DNA of 6,961 nt from Nanobdellota archaeon (GCA_030691925.1 JAUYDG010000103.1:1-6961), one strand, 5' to 3'; positions 1-5,435 are shown, counted from the stretch's first letter. The notes: a model not told the origin generated them from the sequence alone. Translations and numbers: made by a program.

Positions 1-8
1 TTATAAAC
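1..8 (+). promoter_or_regulatory. TATA box for the small membrane protein gene
   Basis: TTATAAAC at the left edge is centred about 29 nt before the ATG at 34. This is the spacing expected if transcription starts at or just before the start codon, so the mRNA is probably leaderless. Any BRE lies outside the window. Confidence 0.6.
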
Positions 9-33
9 TAGGATTTAATTAAAGAAAGTTAAG

Positions 34-288
34 ATGGTGATCTTGAAAGAACCAATGGAATGGAAAGAAGAGGATGGGACTAAATACAAGATTTCTTACA
101 GTGAAAAGCTCCAGATGGAACAGCTTGAAGCGACGAAAAACTTGGCAAAATGGCATAAGAGAAGCTTTTACGCTAAGATTGCACTTTTAGCAGTAGGCAT
201 GTTTTTTACAATGACTGTACTGTATGTGTTCTTCTGGCTATCCAACGTTGACTTTTTCACCAAAGTACTAAGAAGCCAGGGTTTTTAA
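34..288 (+). CDS. Small single-pass membrane protein, unknown function
   Basis: An 84-aa protein I do not recognise. Residues 1-43 are charged and hydrophilic, rich in Lys and Glu. One hydrophobic segment follows at about residues 47-69 (ALLAVGMFF...VLYVFFWL), then a short tail ending KVLRSQGF. The basic patch KWHKR just before the helix favours a cytoplasmic N terminus by the positive-inside rule. There is no signal-peptidase site and no cysteine. The ATG at 34 was chosen because it fits the TATA box at 1-8 as a leaderless start; an internal ATG at 55 is possible but lacks its own promoter or Shine-Dalgarno. It is followed by a terminator-like element and faces a convergent gene ending at 309. 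It could be a small subunit of a membrane complex, but nothing in the context shows this. Confidence 0.65.
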   Translation: MVILKEPMEWKEEDGTKYKISYSEKLQMEQLEATKNLAKWHKRSFYAKIALLAVGMFFTMTVLYVFFWLSNVDFFTKVLRSQGF

Positions 289-300
289 CCTTTTTATTCT
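280..300 (+). terminator. Short hairpin plus T-run after the small membrane protein gene
   Basis: GGTTTTTAACC (280-290) can pair GGTT with AACC and is followed directly by TTTTTATTCT. The gene's TAA stop lies inside it. T-runs are the core of archaeal terminators. The AT-rich sequence up to 308 (TTCTTAAAAGAA) also gives a T-run on the minus strand, so the region may end transcription from both converging genes. Confidence 0.45.
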
Positions 301-308
301 TAAAAGAA

Positions 309-629
309 CTATCCTGTATAGTGCGGCTTAGCAATGATGATCTGCTTTTTAGGCTTGTTGTCTGCCAAATCCTTTTCCAGGTTTGAAACGTTCTTAGACA
401 AGGCATCTGCCAACGCCTTTGCGGTTATAGAAGTCAAGGCTATTTCAGAAACTACTTTTTGAGTAGCAGCATCCAGGAAAAACAGCTTGATGGTACCTTC
501 TTTCCTAACCCTGTCCCCTTTTTTGTTAATCGCTACGCTTCTGACCGAAATGCCCACTGCAACCTCTTCAGCGAACAAGCATCTCTCTTTCGAAGACCTT
601 ATCGCAGCTTCGATTTGTTGTGTATTCAT
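309..629 (-). CDS. DUF3467-like small protein downstream of tRNA-His
   Basis: A 106-aa soluble protein beginning MNTQQIEAAIR. The pattern of a short strand (EEVAVGISVRSVAI), a strand with IKLFFLDA, then VVSEIALTSITAKALADAL followed by a helix SNLEKDL resembles the small DUF3467 family, where a conserved 'AKaLleaLqeN' stretch ends the fold. This is a resemblance, not a firm assignment, and the family's role is unknown. The reading frame continues 17 codons upstream, but that part runs into the tRNA-His gene. The start at 629 is preferred because GAGGT sits 6 nt upstream of it. The tail from about residue 88 is Lys-rich and probably disordered. It lies 26 bp after the tRNA with no room for its own promoter in the gap, so it is probably co-transcribed with tRNA-His. 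Confidence 0.7.
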   Translation of the reverse strand: MNTQQIEAAIRSSKERCLFAEEVAVGISVRSVAINKKGDRVRKEGTIKLFFLDAATQKVVSEIALTSITAKALADALSKNVSNLEKDLADNKPKKQIIIAKPHYTG

Positions 630-635
630 TCTTTT

Positions 636-640
636 ACCTC
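636..640 (-). promoter_or_regulatory. Shine-Dalgarno site for the DUF3467-like gene
   Basis: GAGGT on the minus strand lies 6 nt before the ATG at 629. It decides the start against the upstream in-frame extension into the tRNA. It also fits a leadered message, unlike the leaderless genes nearby. Confidence 0.6.
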
Positions 641-655
641 TTACAAGTTTTGAAG

Positions 656-727
656 GGCGGTAAGTGGGAATCGAACCCACATCGAGGGATCCACAGTCCC
701 CAATTCTACCACTAAACTATTACCGCC
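656..727 (-). tRNA. tRNA-His (anticodon GUG)
   Basis: Read on the minus strand, the 72 nt fold as a cloverleaf. G-1 is at 727. The acceptor GCGGTAA pairs perfectly with TTACCGC. U8 and A9 follow, then a D-arm GTTT/GAAT around AGTGGTA. The anticodon stem GGGGA/TCCCT holds the loop CTGTGGA, anticodon GTG. The T-arm is GTGGG/CCCAC with loop TTCGATT. Discriminator C73 is at 656. The genome-encoded G-1 opposite C73 is the histidine identity pair, so a post-transcriptional G-1 addition is not needed. CCA is not encoded: the next bases read CTT. No intron is present. Confidence 0.96.
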
Positions 728-755
728 ATTGCTTACCAGAGTTCTGCTATCGCAT

Positions 756-765
756 GTTTATAAAG
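756..765 (-). promoter_or_regulatory. TATA box for tRNA-His
   Basis: CTTTATAAAC on the minus strand is centred about 33 nt before the tRNA 5' end. That predicts a start near 733 and a 5' leader of about 5-6 nt for RNase P to remove. The same transcript probably continues into the DUF3467-like gene. Confidence 0.7.
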
Positions 766-779
766 ATTTTGGAATCTTT
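762..779. repeat. 7-bp inverted repeat overlapping the tRNA-His TATA box
   Basis: AAAGATT-TTGG-AATCTTT is a perfect 7-bp dyad with a 4-nt loop. One arm shares bases with the tRNA-His TATA box and the rest covers the expected BRE position. It also lies 65-82 bp beyond the kinase stop codon on the same strand, so it could be a 3'-end hairpin of the kinase mRNA rather than an operator. The two readings cannot be separated from sequence alone. Confidence 0.5.
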
Positions 780-843
780 TTGTTTCGATTCGCCTGTCAG
801 ATGCGCTGTTGTTCACAGTAGGTGTATAAGAAGCGTTGGTCTT

Positions 844-1872
844 CTACTGCTCGTATATGAAATGGTCTCGCTCATCGTAAGGTATCGTGAATTTGAACGA
901 TGTCCCTCTCCCGAGCTCTGTCTCTGCCCATACTTTCCCGCCTTTGGATTCTACGAACTGCTTTACGCCCTGCAGCCCTATCCCGTGTTGGGTTATGCTA
1001 TCCTTTTTTGTGGACACTTCTTCTTTGAAGAGCTTTCTCTCGATTTCAGGCTTTATGCCAAAGCCATTGTCTTGTACTGTTATGACTATTTCTTTTTTTT
1101 GTTCGTTGGCCTCGGATGATATTATGAATCTCTTATTCATCGGATTATCTTTGTCGTTCAGCCTTCCGTAAATGTCATTCTTCGGGTTGTATGCGTGCTG
1201 TGCAATGTTTTTGACGAGCGGCATCACAGCGTTTTTCAGGTAGTCTGCTTTTGTTTCTATCGCTAGGACATCAGGCTTTCCCATCTTGATTGGGTGTTTT
1301 GTCTCTTTCTGCGAGGATTGTGAAATCCAGAGCATGTTTACGTCTTTCTTTAGGTTGTACGTATCTTTCATATGTTGTTTCGCGAATTCAAGGTTGTAGG
1401 TGTAGAATGTCATTGAGAGATGCAGGTCCATCTTTTCTAGCTCTTCCAGGCGGATTTCTGATATGTTGCCAAGCTGTGATACTTGCTTGGATGCTGGGAG
1501 GTATTGTGGCAGGGAGCACATGATGTCAACAAGGCTTTCGGATGATCTTTTTATCTGGCTTACGATTTTTGTCTTGTCGAATTTTTTACTGCACAGCTCA
1601 ACCAGGTCTTCGAGATGCGTTATCATGAGATTCCCTGAAGAGATTAGGTTGTCGACGTAGGCTTTCTGATGCAGGCTTGGCTGTTTGCCAAAGAGCATTT
1701 CATCATTGTTCCTGAAAATGTAAGCTGAGGATATGGCGCTTGCGAGGCAGCCTATAAGCTCGTGCTCTAGCATAACCAATGCCTTCTTTTTCTGTTTACC
1801 TTTTAAGTCTCTTAGGTCTAGGAACTTTTCTAGTACATCATGGCTTGTGAATTGGATACTGTAGTCTGGCAT
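844..1872 (-). CDS. Soluble histidine kinase (HATPase_c), orphan
   Basis: A 342-aa protein without membrane segments, so presumably cytoplasmic. The C-terminal third (about 205-332) is a HATPase_c ATP-binding domain: N-box PLVKNIAQHA with N222, G1 box DNGFGI (268-273), G2 HGIGL (296-300), and G3 GRGTSF (321-326). The N-terminal part looks like a divergent dimerisation/phosphoacceptor domain: HELIGCL with H37 in the H-box position, then a second helix at about 70-95 resembling the usual alpha2. Residues 100-205 match no domain I recognise and make the spacing between H37 and the ATPase unusually long. No PAS, GAF or receiver domain is visible. Known family members autophosphorylate a His and pass the phosphate to a response regulator, but none is encoded here. 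The start fits a TATA box 27 nt upstream (leaderless). Confidence 0.88.
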   Translation of the reverse strand: MPDYSIQFTSHDVLEKFLDLRDLKGKQKKKALVMLEHELIGCLASAISSAYIFRNNDEMLFGKQPSLHQKAYVDNLISSGNLMITHLEDLVELCSKKFDKTKIVSQIKRSSESLVDIMCSLPQYLPASKQVSQLGNISEIRLEELEKMDLHLSMTFYTYNLEFAKQHMKDTYNLKKDVNMLWISQSSQKETKHPIKMGKPDVLAIETKADYLKNAVMPLVKNIAQHAYNPKNDIYGRLNDKDNPMNKRFIISSEANEQKKEIVITVQDNGFGIKPEIERKLFKEEVSTKKDSITQHGIGLQGVKQFVESKGGKVWAETELGRGTSFKFTIPYDERDHFIYEQ

Positions 1873-1893
1873 GCTTCGGGTTATTGCGGGTTG

Positions 1894-1904
1894 CTTTATA
1901 AATC
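1894..1904 (-). promoter_or_regulatory. TATA box for the histidine kinase gene
   Basis: GATTTATAAAG on the minus strand is centred about 27 nt before the ATG at 1872, giving a leaderless transcript. The core TTTATAAA is a perfect palindrome, but no gene is positioned to use it on the plus strand. Confidence 0.65.
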
Positions 1905-2049
1905 ATGCTACTGTTCTGGCCTTGGCTTTACTGTCAGGCATGTACTTTTGAAGATTTTAAGAGCTGACAACACTATCGGGGTTTATTTTTTTGTCGAGGA
2001 TGTCCTAACCATGAGCTGTATTTGACACCACTTAAAAGTAGTTAAAAAA
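1905..2049. other. Intergenic stretch without a recognised feature
   Basis: I see no convincing gene here. A 20-codon plus-strand frame beginning at the ATG at 1904 has no ribosome-binding site and sits only 2 nt beyond the TTTATAAA core. The seven-T run near 1985-1991 and the short palindrome ACTTAAAAGT (2030-2039) lie upstream of the next promoter and have no clear role. Confidence 0.5.
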
Positions 2050-2065
2050 CGAAAGGTTTATATAC
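2050..2065 (+). promoter_or_regulatory. BRE and TATA promoter of the secreted protein gene
   Basis: CGAAAGG (2050-2056), a good purine-rich BRE, is followed directly by TTTATATAC (2057-2065). This is the strongest-looking archaeal promoter in the window. It predicts a start near 2086-2090 and therefore a leader of about 65-70 nt before the ATG at 2155. Confidence 0.7.
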
Positions 2066-2085
2066 TAGTTACTTCATAGTATATA
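2059..2085. repeat. 9-bp inverted repeat spanning TATA to the start site (candidate operator)
   Basis: TATATACTA and TAGTATATA are perfect 9-bp arms separated by 9 nt (GTTACTTCA). The left arm contains the TATA box and the right arm ends at the predicted transcription start. The two half-site centres are 18 bp apart. This placement would let a dimeric regulator block TBP or polymerase. AT-rich dyads arise by chance more easily than GC-rich ones, so the operator reading is an inference. Confidence 0.55.
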
Positions 2086-2102
2086 GTAATCACCTCTTTT
2101 TT

Positions 2103-2134
2103 CCCCAGGAAGGTGCTTCGGCATCTTCCCAGGG
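2103..2134 (+). promoter_or_regulatory. UUCG-capped hairpin in the leader of the secreted protein gene
   Basis: GGAAGGTGC (2108-2116) pairs with GCATCTTCC (2121-2129) across a C(UUCG)G tetraloop: nine pairs, one of them G-U. A 2x2 internal loop and three further C-G pairs (2103-2105 with 2132-2134) extend it. TTTTAATAATC follows. The cUUCGg loop is one of the most stable RNA tetraloops. It could protect the mRNA 5' end, act as an attenuator with the following T-run, or end a small RNA of about 50 nt that starts at the same promoter. Confidence 0.7.
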
Positions 2135-2154
2135 TTTTAATAATCATAAAAAAA

Positions 2155-2643
2155 ATGAAAAAAACACTGAAAACAGGAATAGCGACCCTGGGATTAGGAC
2201 TTCTATTAGGGCTAGGAACACCATCAATTGCACAAACACCAGACAACAAAGATGAAGAACAGCAAGTTATATCCCATAAACAGGCAGTATACAAAGACTT
2301 AACAGTCTTATTGATAAAAACGCTGGAAAACACAGACGATACTATAAGAGTAAAAGTAACGCATGAAATCTTAGTGCCATATGAAGGTGAAATTGCTAGT
2401 ACTCGATATGATGAAATAGTAATAAACGGAAGCAAACACAACGATAAAATACGCGTAGACAACGTCTGGCGTTACGGTGCACTAAGAAACACAGAGATTT
2501 ATGAAGGCCAAAAGATAAGCCCTGCGCTTGAAATAACAGCCAAAAAAATACTCGAACAAGAAGCATACAAAAGTGAAGAAGAAAAAGACCTAAGCCCTTT
2601 GATATACGACCTTCTAATGGCATTCGAAACTGAAATAATCTAA
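2155..2643 (+). CDS. Secreted protein with Sec signal peptide, unknown family
   Basis: A 162-aa protein. The start at 2155 gives a textbook signal peptide: basic n-region MKKTLK, hydrophobic core of Gly, Leu and Ala (residues 8-21), and a signal-peptidase-I-like site TPSIA|Q after residue 26. The frame extends 14 codons upstream to a GTG inside the leader hairpin, which would bury the signal, so I reject that start. The mature part is about 136 aa, acidic and Lys/Glu-rich, without cysteine or further membrane segments, so it is probably released or loosely held at the cell surface. It has alternating strand-like stretches (TIRVKVTHEILV, YDEIVING) and a helical C terminus. I do not recognise the family. 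No Shine-Dalgarno precedes the ATG, only an A-run. It is transcribed from its own strong promoter and ends 7 bp from the convergent nitroreductase gene. Confidence 0.8.
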   Translation: MKKTLKTGIATLGLGLLLGLGTPSIAQTPDNKDEEQQVISHKQAVYKDLTVLLIKTLENTDDTIRVKVTHEILVPYEGEIASTRYDEIVINGSKHNDKIRVDNVWRYGALRNTEIYEGQKISPALEITAKKILEQEAYKSEEEKDLSPLIYDLLMAFETEII

Positions 2644-2650
2644 TCTTTGA

Positions 2651-3283
2651 TCATTTAGAAAAAAGCCTACTGAAAAAACTCTTACCCTGCTTGCCAACCT
2701 CTTCAACCTTGCCCTTATGCTTTTCTAAAGGAAAAGTGCCGAAACCCTTCTCAAAATTACCCCAGCTCTCAAAAAAAACGAACTGATCAACACTCTTCCT
2801 GGAAGGAGGCTCAATCTCCTCAGCAGCATAGCCCAAAGCAACAATCGCCTCAGGCTCGACACCATCAGGAATCCTCAGTACCCTCTTAACTGCATCAGGA
2901 TCAAAGGCGCCAACCCAGCAGGTGGCTAAACCCATGCTATGGGCCAACAAAAGGAGGTTTTGCACAAAAGCAGCAACATTCTGGACAGAATAAAGAGATT
3001 CTCCTCTCTCCTTGTACAGCCTTTTGGCATCAGAAACATTATTGCAAACAACCAGCAGCACAGGAGCAGTGGTAATCCATTTCTGCTTCAAAGCAGCAGT
3101 GGCAAGCTCAGATTTTTTTTCGGCATCAGAAACTAAGATTACTTTCCAATTCTGCAGATTACCAGAAGAAGGGGCAAACCTGGCAAGATCAAGAATCATG
3201 GCGATATCATCCTGAGATACAGGCTTATCAGGCAGGTAATTCCTTATGCTCCTCCTGTTCACCACTACATCCTTGATGTCCAT
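2651..3283 (-). CDS. Nitroreductase-family FMN oxidoreductase
   Basis: A 210-aa protein. Members of this family are FMN-dependent homodimers that reduce nitro compounds, quinones, flavins or other acceptors with NAD(P)H; the substrate here cannot be told. The FMN-binding signature NRRSIRNY lies at residues 9-16 and APSSGNLQNW at 37-46. The dimer-core helix QNVAAFVQNLLLLAHSMGL (101-119) leads into ATCWVGAF, and the phosphate-side strand EAIVALGYAAE is at 145-155. The fold is complete by about residue 175. The last 35 residues form a Lys/Gly/Phe-rich tail ending FFSRLFSK, beyond the usual core, possibly amphipathic. The start at 3283 fits a TATA box about 28 nt upstream (leaderless). It is divergent from the ligase gene, with 86 bp shared between the two promoters. 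Confidence 0.92.
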   Translation of the reverse strand: MDIKDVVVNRRSIRNYLPDKPVSQDDIAMILDLARFAPSSGNLQNWKVILVSDAEKKSELATAALKQKWITTAPVLLVVCNNVSDAKRLYKERGESLYSVQNVAAFVQNLLLLAHSMGLATCWVGAFDPDAVKRVLRIPDGVEPEAIVALGYAAEEIEPPSRKSVDQFVFFESWGNFEKGFGTFPLEKHKGKVEEVGKQGKSFFSRLFSK

Positions 3284-3307
3284 CAGATGATTTAGAACAC
3301 TTTTCGG

Positions 3308-3318
3308 TATAAAAATAT
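3308..3318 (-). promoter_or_regulatory. TATA box for the nitroreductase gene
   Basis: On the minus strand ATATTTTTATA is centred about 28 nt before the ATG at 3283, consistent with leaderless transcription. It lies only about 25 bp from the ligase TATA box, so factors bound at one promoter could affect the other. Confidence 0.6.
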
Positions 3319-3327
3319 TACTGTCTG

Positions 3328-3348
3328 CGAAAGGAAACTATTTAAACA
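3328..3348 (+). promoter_or_regulatory. BRE and TATA promoter for the DNA ligase gene
   Basis: CGAAAGGAAAC (3328-3338) serves as the BRE and TATTTAAAC (3340-3348) as the TATA box. The TATA centre is about 26-27 nt before the ATG at 3370, so the transcript is predicted to be leaderless. Confidence 0.65.
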
Positions 3349-3369
3349 TAAAAACACAGATAATAAATC

Positions 3370-5301
3370 ATGCTGTACAAAGACTTGGCAGAAGTCTACG
3401 AAGAACTAGGCAAAACAACAAAAAGGCTGGAAAAGACCTACATCCTTTCTGAACTTTTAAAAAAAGCGCAAAAAGACATCATAAAAGAAATAATCTACCT
3501 CATGCAGGGAAGAGTTTTCCCGCCCTGGGACGAAAGAAAAATAGGGATGAGCTCGATGCTTGTGATAAAAGTAATCAAAAACGTCACAGGAGTGTCAGAA
3601 AACGATATCAAAAAATTATGGAAAAAACTAGGGGACTTAGGAGAGGTAGCAAAAGAACTTACAAAAACAAACAAGCAGACAAAACTAAGCTCACAAAACC
3701 TAACAATACAAAAAGTGGTGGGTAACATAAGAAAACTTCCAGAGCTGACAGGAGAAGGGACAGTAAACAGGAAAGTAGGGATAGTGTCAGAATTACTAAG
3801 TAACTCATCACCGATAGAAGCCAAGTACGTGGTAAAAACTATACTGGAAGAGCTGAGGATAGGAATAGCAGAAGGCACGATGAGGGACGCAGTAACATGG
3901 GCGTTCTACCCGAAAATAGCAGGTATATTCTTCAGATGCGAAAAATGCAAGCAAATAAATCCGGCAGCAGATAAATGCCTGAGCTGCGGAAATGAAATGA
4001 ACACTAAATTCAAAGAAGAAATAGAAAAACACTTCACCAACTGCTTAGAGATAGTATCCTTAGAAGACCTAAAAAATCTAGACAAATACGAGTTCATAAA
4101 AACAAAAGATGAAAAGCTAGCAAGAGAGGTGTACAACAAATTCTTAGACGACATCCAGCACGCATACGACTTAAGCAATGACCTGGGAGTTGTCGCGGAA
4201 AACCTGAAGCTCCACGGGATAAAATCAGTAGCAGAAGTAGGCATAGAAGTAGGAACACCGATAAACCCTATGCTGGCAATAAAACTGGAGACTATAGGCG
4301 AAGCCTTAGAAGCGCTAGGCAGACCCTTGCTGGCAGACTATAAACTGGATGGCTTTAGGTGCAGCATACACAAGAAAGGCGACAAAGTCACATTATTCAC
4401 GCGAAGGCTTGAGAACGTAACTAAACAATTCCCAGAAGTGGTAAAACTGGTAAAAGAACACGTGAAAGGAGACTCATTCATCCTAGACTCAGAGCTGGTA
4501 GGCTACGACCCTAAAACCGGAAAATATAAGCCATTCCAAGATATCAGCCAAAGGATAAAAAGAAAATACAGCATAGAGAGGATGGCCAAAGAGCTGCCAG
4601 TGGAAATAAACATATTTGACATCCTTTACTATAACGGCGAAAGCGTTATGGAAAAACTCCAGTCTGAACGAAGAAAGCTTATAGAAAAAATCGTAACACC
4701 CATAAAAAGAAGAATAGTCCTGACAGAAAAAATTATTTCAGGCGATGAAAAGGAATTAGAAAAATTTTATGACCAGGCATTAAAAGCAGGGGTAGAAGGC
4801 CTGATACTCAAAAACCTGAACAAGGAATACTCTCCCGGAAGAAAGGTCGGAGGATGGGTAAAAATAAAACCTACACTAGAGCCGCTAGACCTTGTAATAA
4901 CAGGCGCGACTTACGGAGAAGGAAAAAGAGCAAGGGCCCTAAGCTCATTCATACTAGCGTGCAGGTCAGGCAACAAGTTTTCGAGATGCGGAATGGTAGG
5001 AACCGGAATAAAAGAAAAAGAAGAGGAAAAAGGAGTGACATTCACACAGCTGACCAACCTGTTAAAACCTTACATCACAAGCGAGAAAGGAAGGCACGTA
5101 GACATAAAGCCAGCAATAGTCGTAGAAGTAGGCTACGAGGAGATACAAAAAAGCCCGACATACGAATCAGGCTACGCACTAAGGTTCCCAAGAGTGCTAA
5201 GGCTCAGGACAGAAGACAAAAAACCAAGCCAGGCAAACACGCTATCCGACGTAGAGCATATCTACAAGGAACAGAAAAAATTCAAAAGCAAGATAAAATA
5301 A
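3370..5301 (+). CDS. lig: ATP-dependent DNA ligase with a zinc-ribbon-like insertion
   Basis: A 643-aa archaeal-type ligase that seals nicks in replication and repair through an enzyme-adenylate. The N-terminal DNA-binding domain spans about residues 1-290. Motif I DYKLDGFR (323-330) holds the nucleophile K325. Motif III FTRRLENVT is at 343-351, E375 lies in ILDSELVGYD, IIIa is NIFDILYYNG (414-423), IV VEGLILKN (475-482), and V WVKIK (496-500). The OB-fold follows, ending in ALRFPRVLRLR. All catalytic motifs are intact. Family members usually have about 560-600 residues. The extra length here is mostly at about 181-250, between the DNA-binding helix ending TWAF and the segment AYDLSNDLG. That insert carries CxxC...CxxC at C190, C193, C203 and C206, with H221 and C225 close by. 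NAD-dependent ligases also carry zinc, but the motifs here are those of the ATP class. The start fits the promoter at 3328-3348. Confidence 0.97.
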   Translation: MLYKDLAEVYEELGKTTKRLEKTYILSELLKKAQKDIIKEIIYLMQGRVFPPWDERKIGMSSMLVIKVIKNVTGVSENDIKKLWKKLGDLGEVAKELTKTNKQTKLSSQNLTIQKVVGNIRKLPELTGEGTVNRKVGIVSELLSNSSPIEAKYVVKTILEELRIGIAEGTMRDAVTWAFYPKIAGIFFRCEKCKQINPAADKCLSCGNEMNTKFKEEIEKHFTNCLEIVSLEDLKNLDKYEFIKTKDEKLAREVYNKFLDDIQHAYDLSNDLGVVAENLKLHGIKSVAEVGIEVGTPINPMLAIKLETIGEALEALGRPLLADYKLDGFRCSIHKKGDKVTLFTRRLENVTKQFPEVVKLVKEHVKGDSFILDSELVGYDPKTGKYKPFQDISQRIKRKYSIERMAKELPVEINIFDILYYNGESVMEKLQSERRKLIEKIVTPIKRRIVLTEKIISGDEKELEKFYDQALKAGVEGLILKNLNKEYSPGRKVGGWVKIKPTLEPLDLVITGATYGEGKRARALSSFILACRSGNKFSRCGMVGTGIKEKEEEKGVTFTQLTNLLKPYITSEKGRHVDIKPAIVVEVGYEEIQKSPTYESGYALRFPRVLRLRTEDKKPSQANTLSDVEHIYKEQKKFKSKIK

Positions 5302-5330
5302 TCACTACTTTAAAATAAGAAAAAAGAAAA

Positions 5331-5341
5331 CATTTATAAAT
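5331..5341 (+). promoter_or_regulatory. TATA box for the TrmB-family gene
   Basis: CATTTATAAAT follows an A-rich, BRE-like stretch (AAAAGAAAA). It predicts a start near 5362 and so a 5' leader of about 90 nt. It begins 30 bp after the ligase stop codon. Confidence 0.6.
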
Positions 5342-5353
5342 AATGGTTATTTA
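5337..5353. repeat. 17-bp palindrome at the TrmB promoter (candidate operator)
   Basis: TAAATAA-TGG-TTATTTA is a perfect 7-bp dyad that overlaps the right half of the TATA box and extends towards the start site. TrmB-family proteins are winged-helix dimers that bind dyads near TATA boxes and often regulate themselves, so autoregulation is plausible. The site is purely AT-rich in its arms, which weakens the case. Confidence 0.5.
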
Positions 5354-5374
5354 CTATTGAACAGTGTTGAGTTT

Positions 5375-5430
5375 GCACTGGTTCGGAGTAAAAAAATTCC
5401 GCATCACGAGGCAACAAAAAAGGGTGATGA
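5375..5430 (+). promoter_or_regulatory. Structured leader of the TrmB-family mRNA
   Basis: The leader contains CGGA...TCCG and, further on, the perfect 6-bp repeat CATCAC (5402-5407) / GTGATG (5424-5429) separated by 16 nt. It lies between the predicted start and the Shine-Dalgarno. I recognise no known riboswitch class in it. As DNA, the ATCAC/GTGAT half-sites resemble those of the Thermococcales glycolytic motif bound by TrmBL1, but the spacing is 16 instead of 5. Confidence 0.4.
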
Positions 5431-5435
5431 AACCT

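Noticed and set aside
630..680. 17-codon N-terminal extension of the DUF3467-like gene
   Set aside because: It runs into the 3' half of tRNA-His, and a Shine-Dalgarno supports the start at 629.
656..728. tRNA-His lacking an encoded G-1
   Set aside because: A first fold with acceptor GGCGGTA suggested T at -1. Shifting by one gives canonical U8/A9, a regular D-arm and a G-1:C73 pair, so the tRNA is normal.
664..1119. 151-codon plus-strand frame starting MGIEPTSR
   Set aside because: It is antisense to tRNA-His and the kinase gene; this is a well-known type of spurious frame arising from the complement of tRNA genes.
2088..2096. Sequence AATCACCTC resembling the 3' end of 16S rRNA (anti-Shine-Dalgarno)
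   Set aside because: Only 6-8 bases match, with no other rRNA sequence around; chance is sufficient. On the minus strand the resulting Shine-Dalgarno-like GAGGTGAT leads only to a two-codon frame.
2058..2462. 134-codon minus-strand frame opposite the secreted protein gene
   Set aside because: It is antisense to a gene with a clear signal peptide and promoter, has no promoter of its own and has a low-complexity hydrophobic translation.
4854..5318. 154-codon Arg/Lys-rich frame inside the ligase gene
   Set aside because: It lies in another frame of the OB-fold coding region; the basic translation reflects the A/G-rich sense strand, and the ligase frame carries the conserved motifs.
5424..5430. 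GTGATGA as box C of a C/D small RNA
   Set aside because: No box D (CTGA) or D'/C' pair lies at a suitable distance before the coding region.
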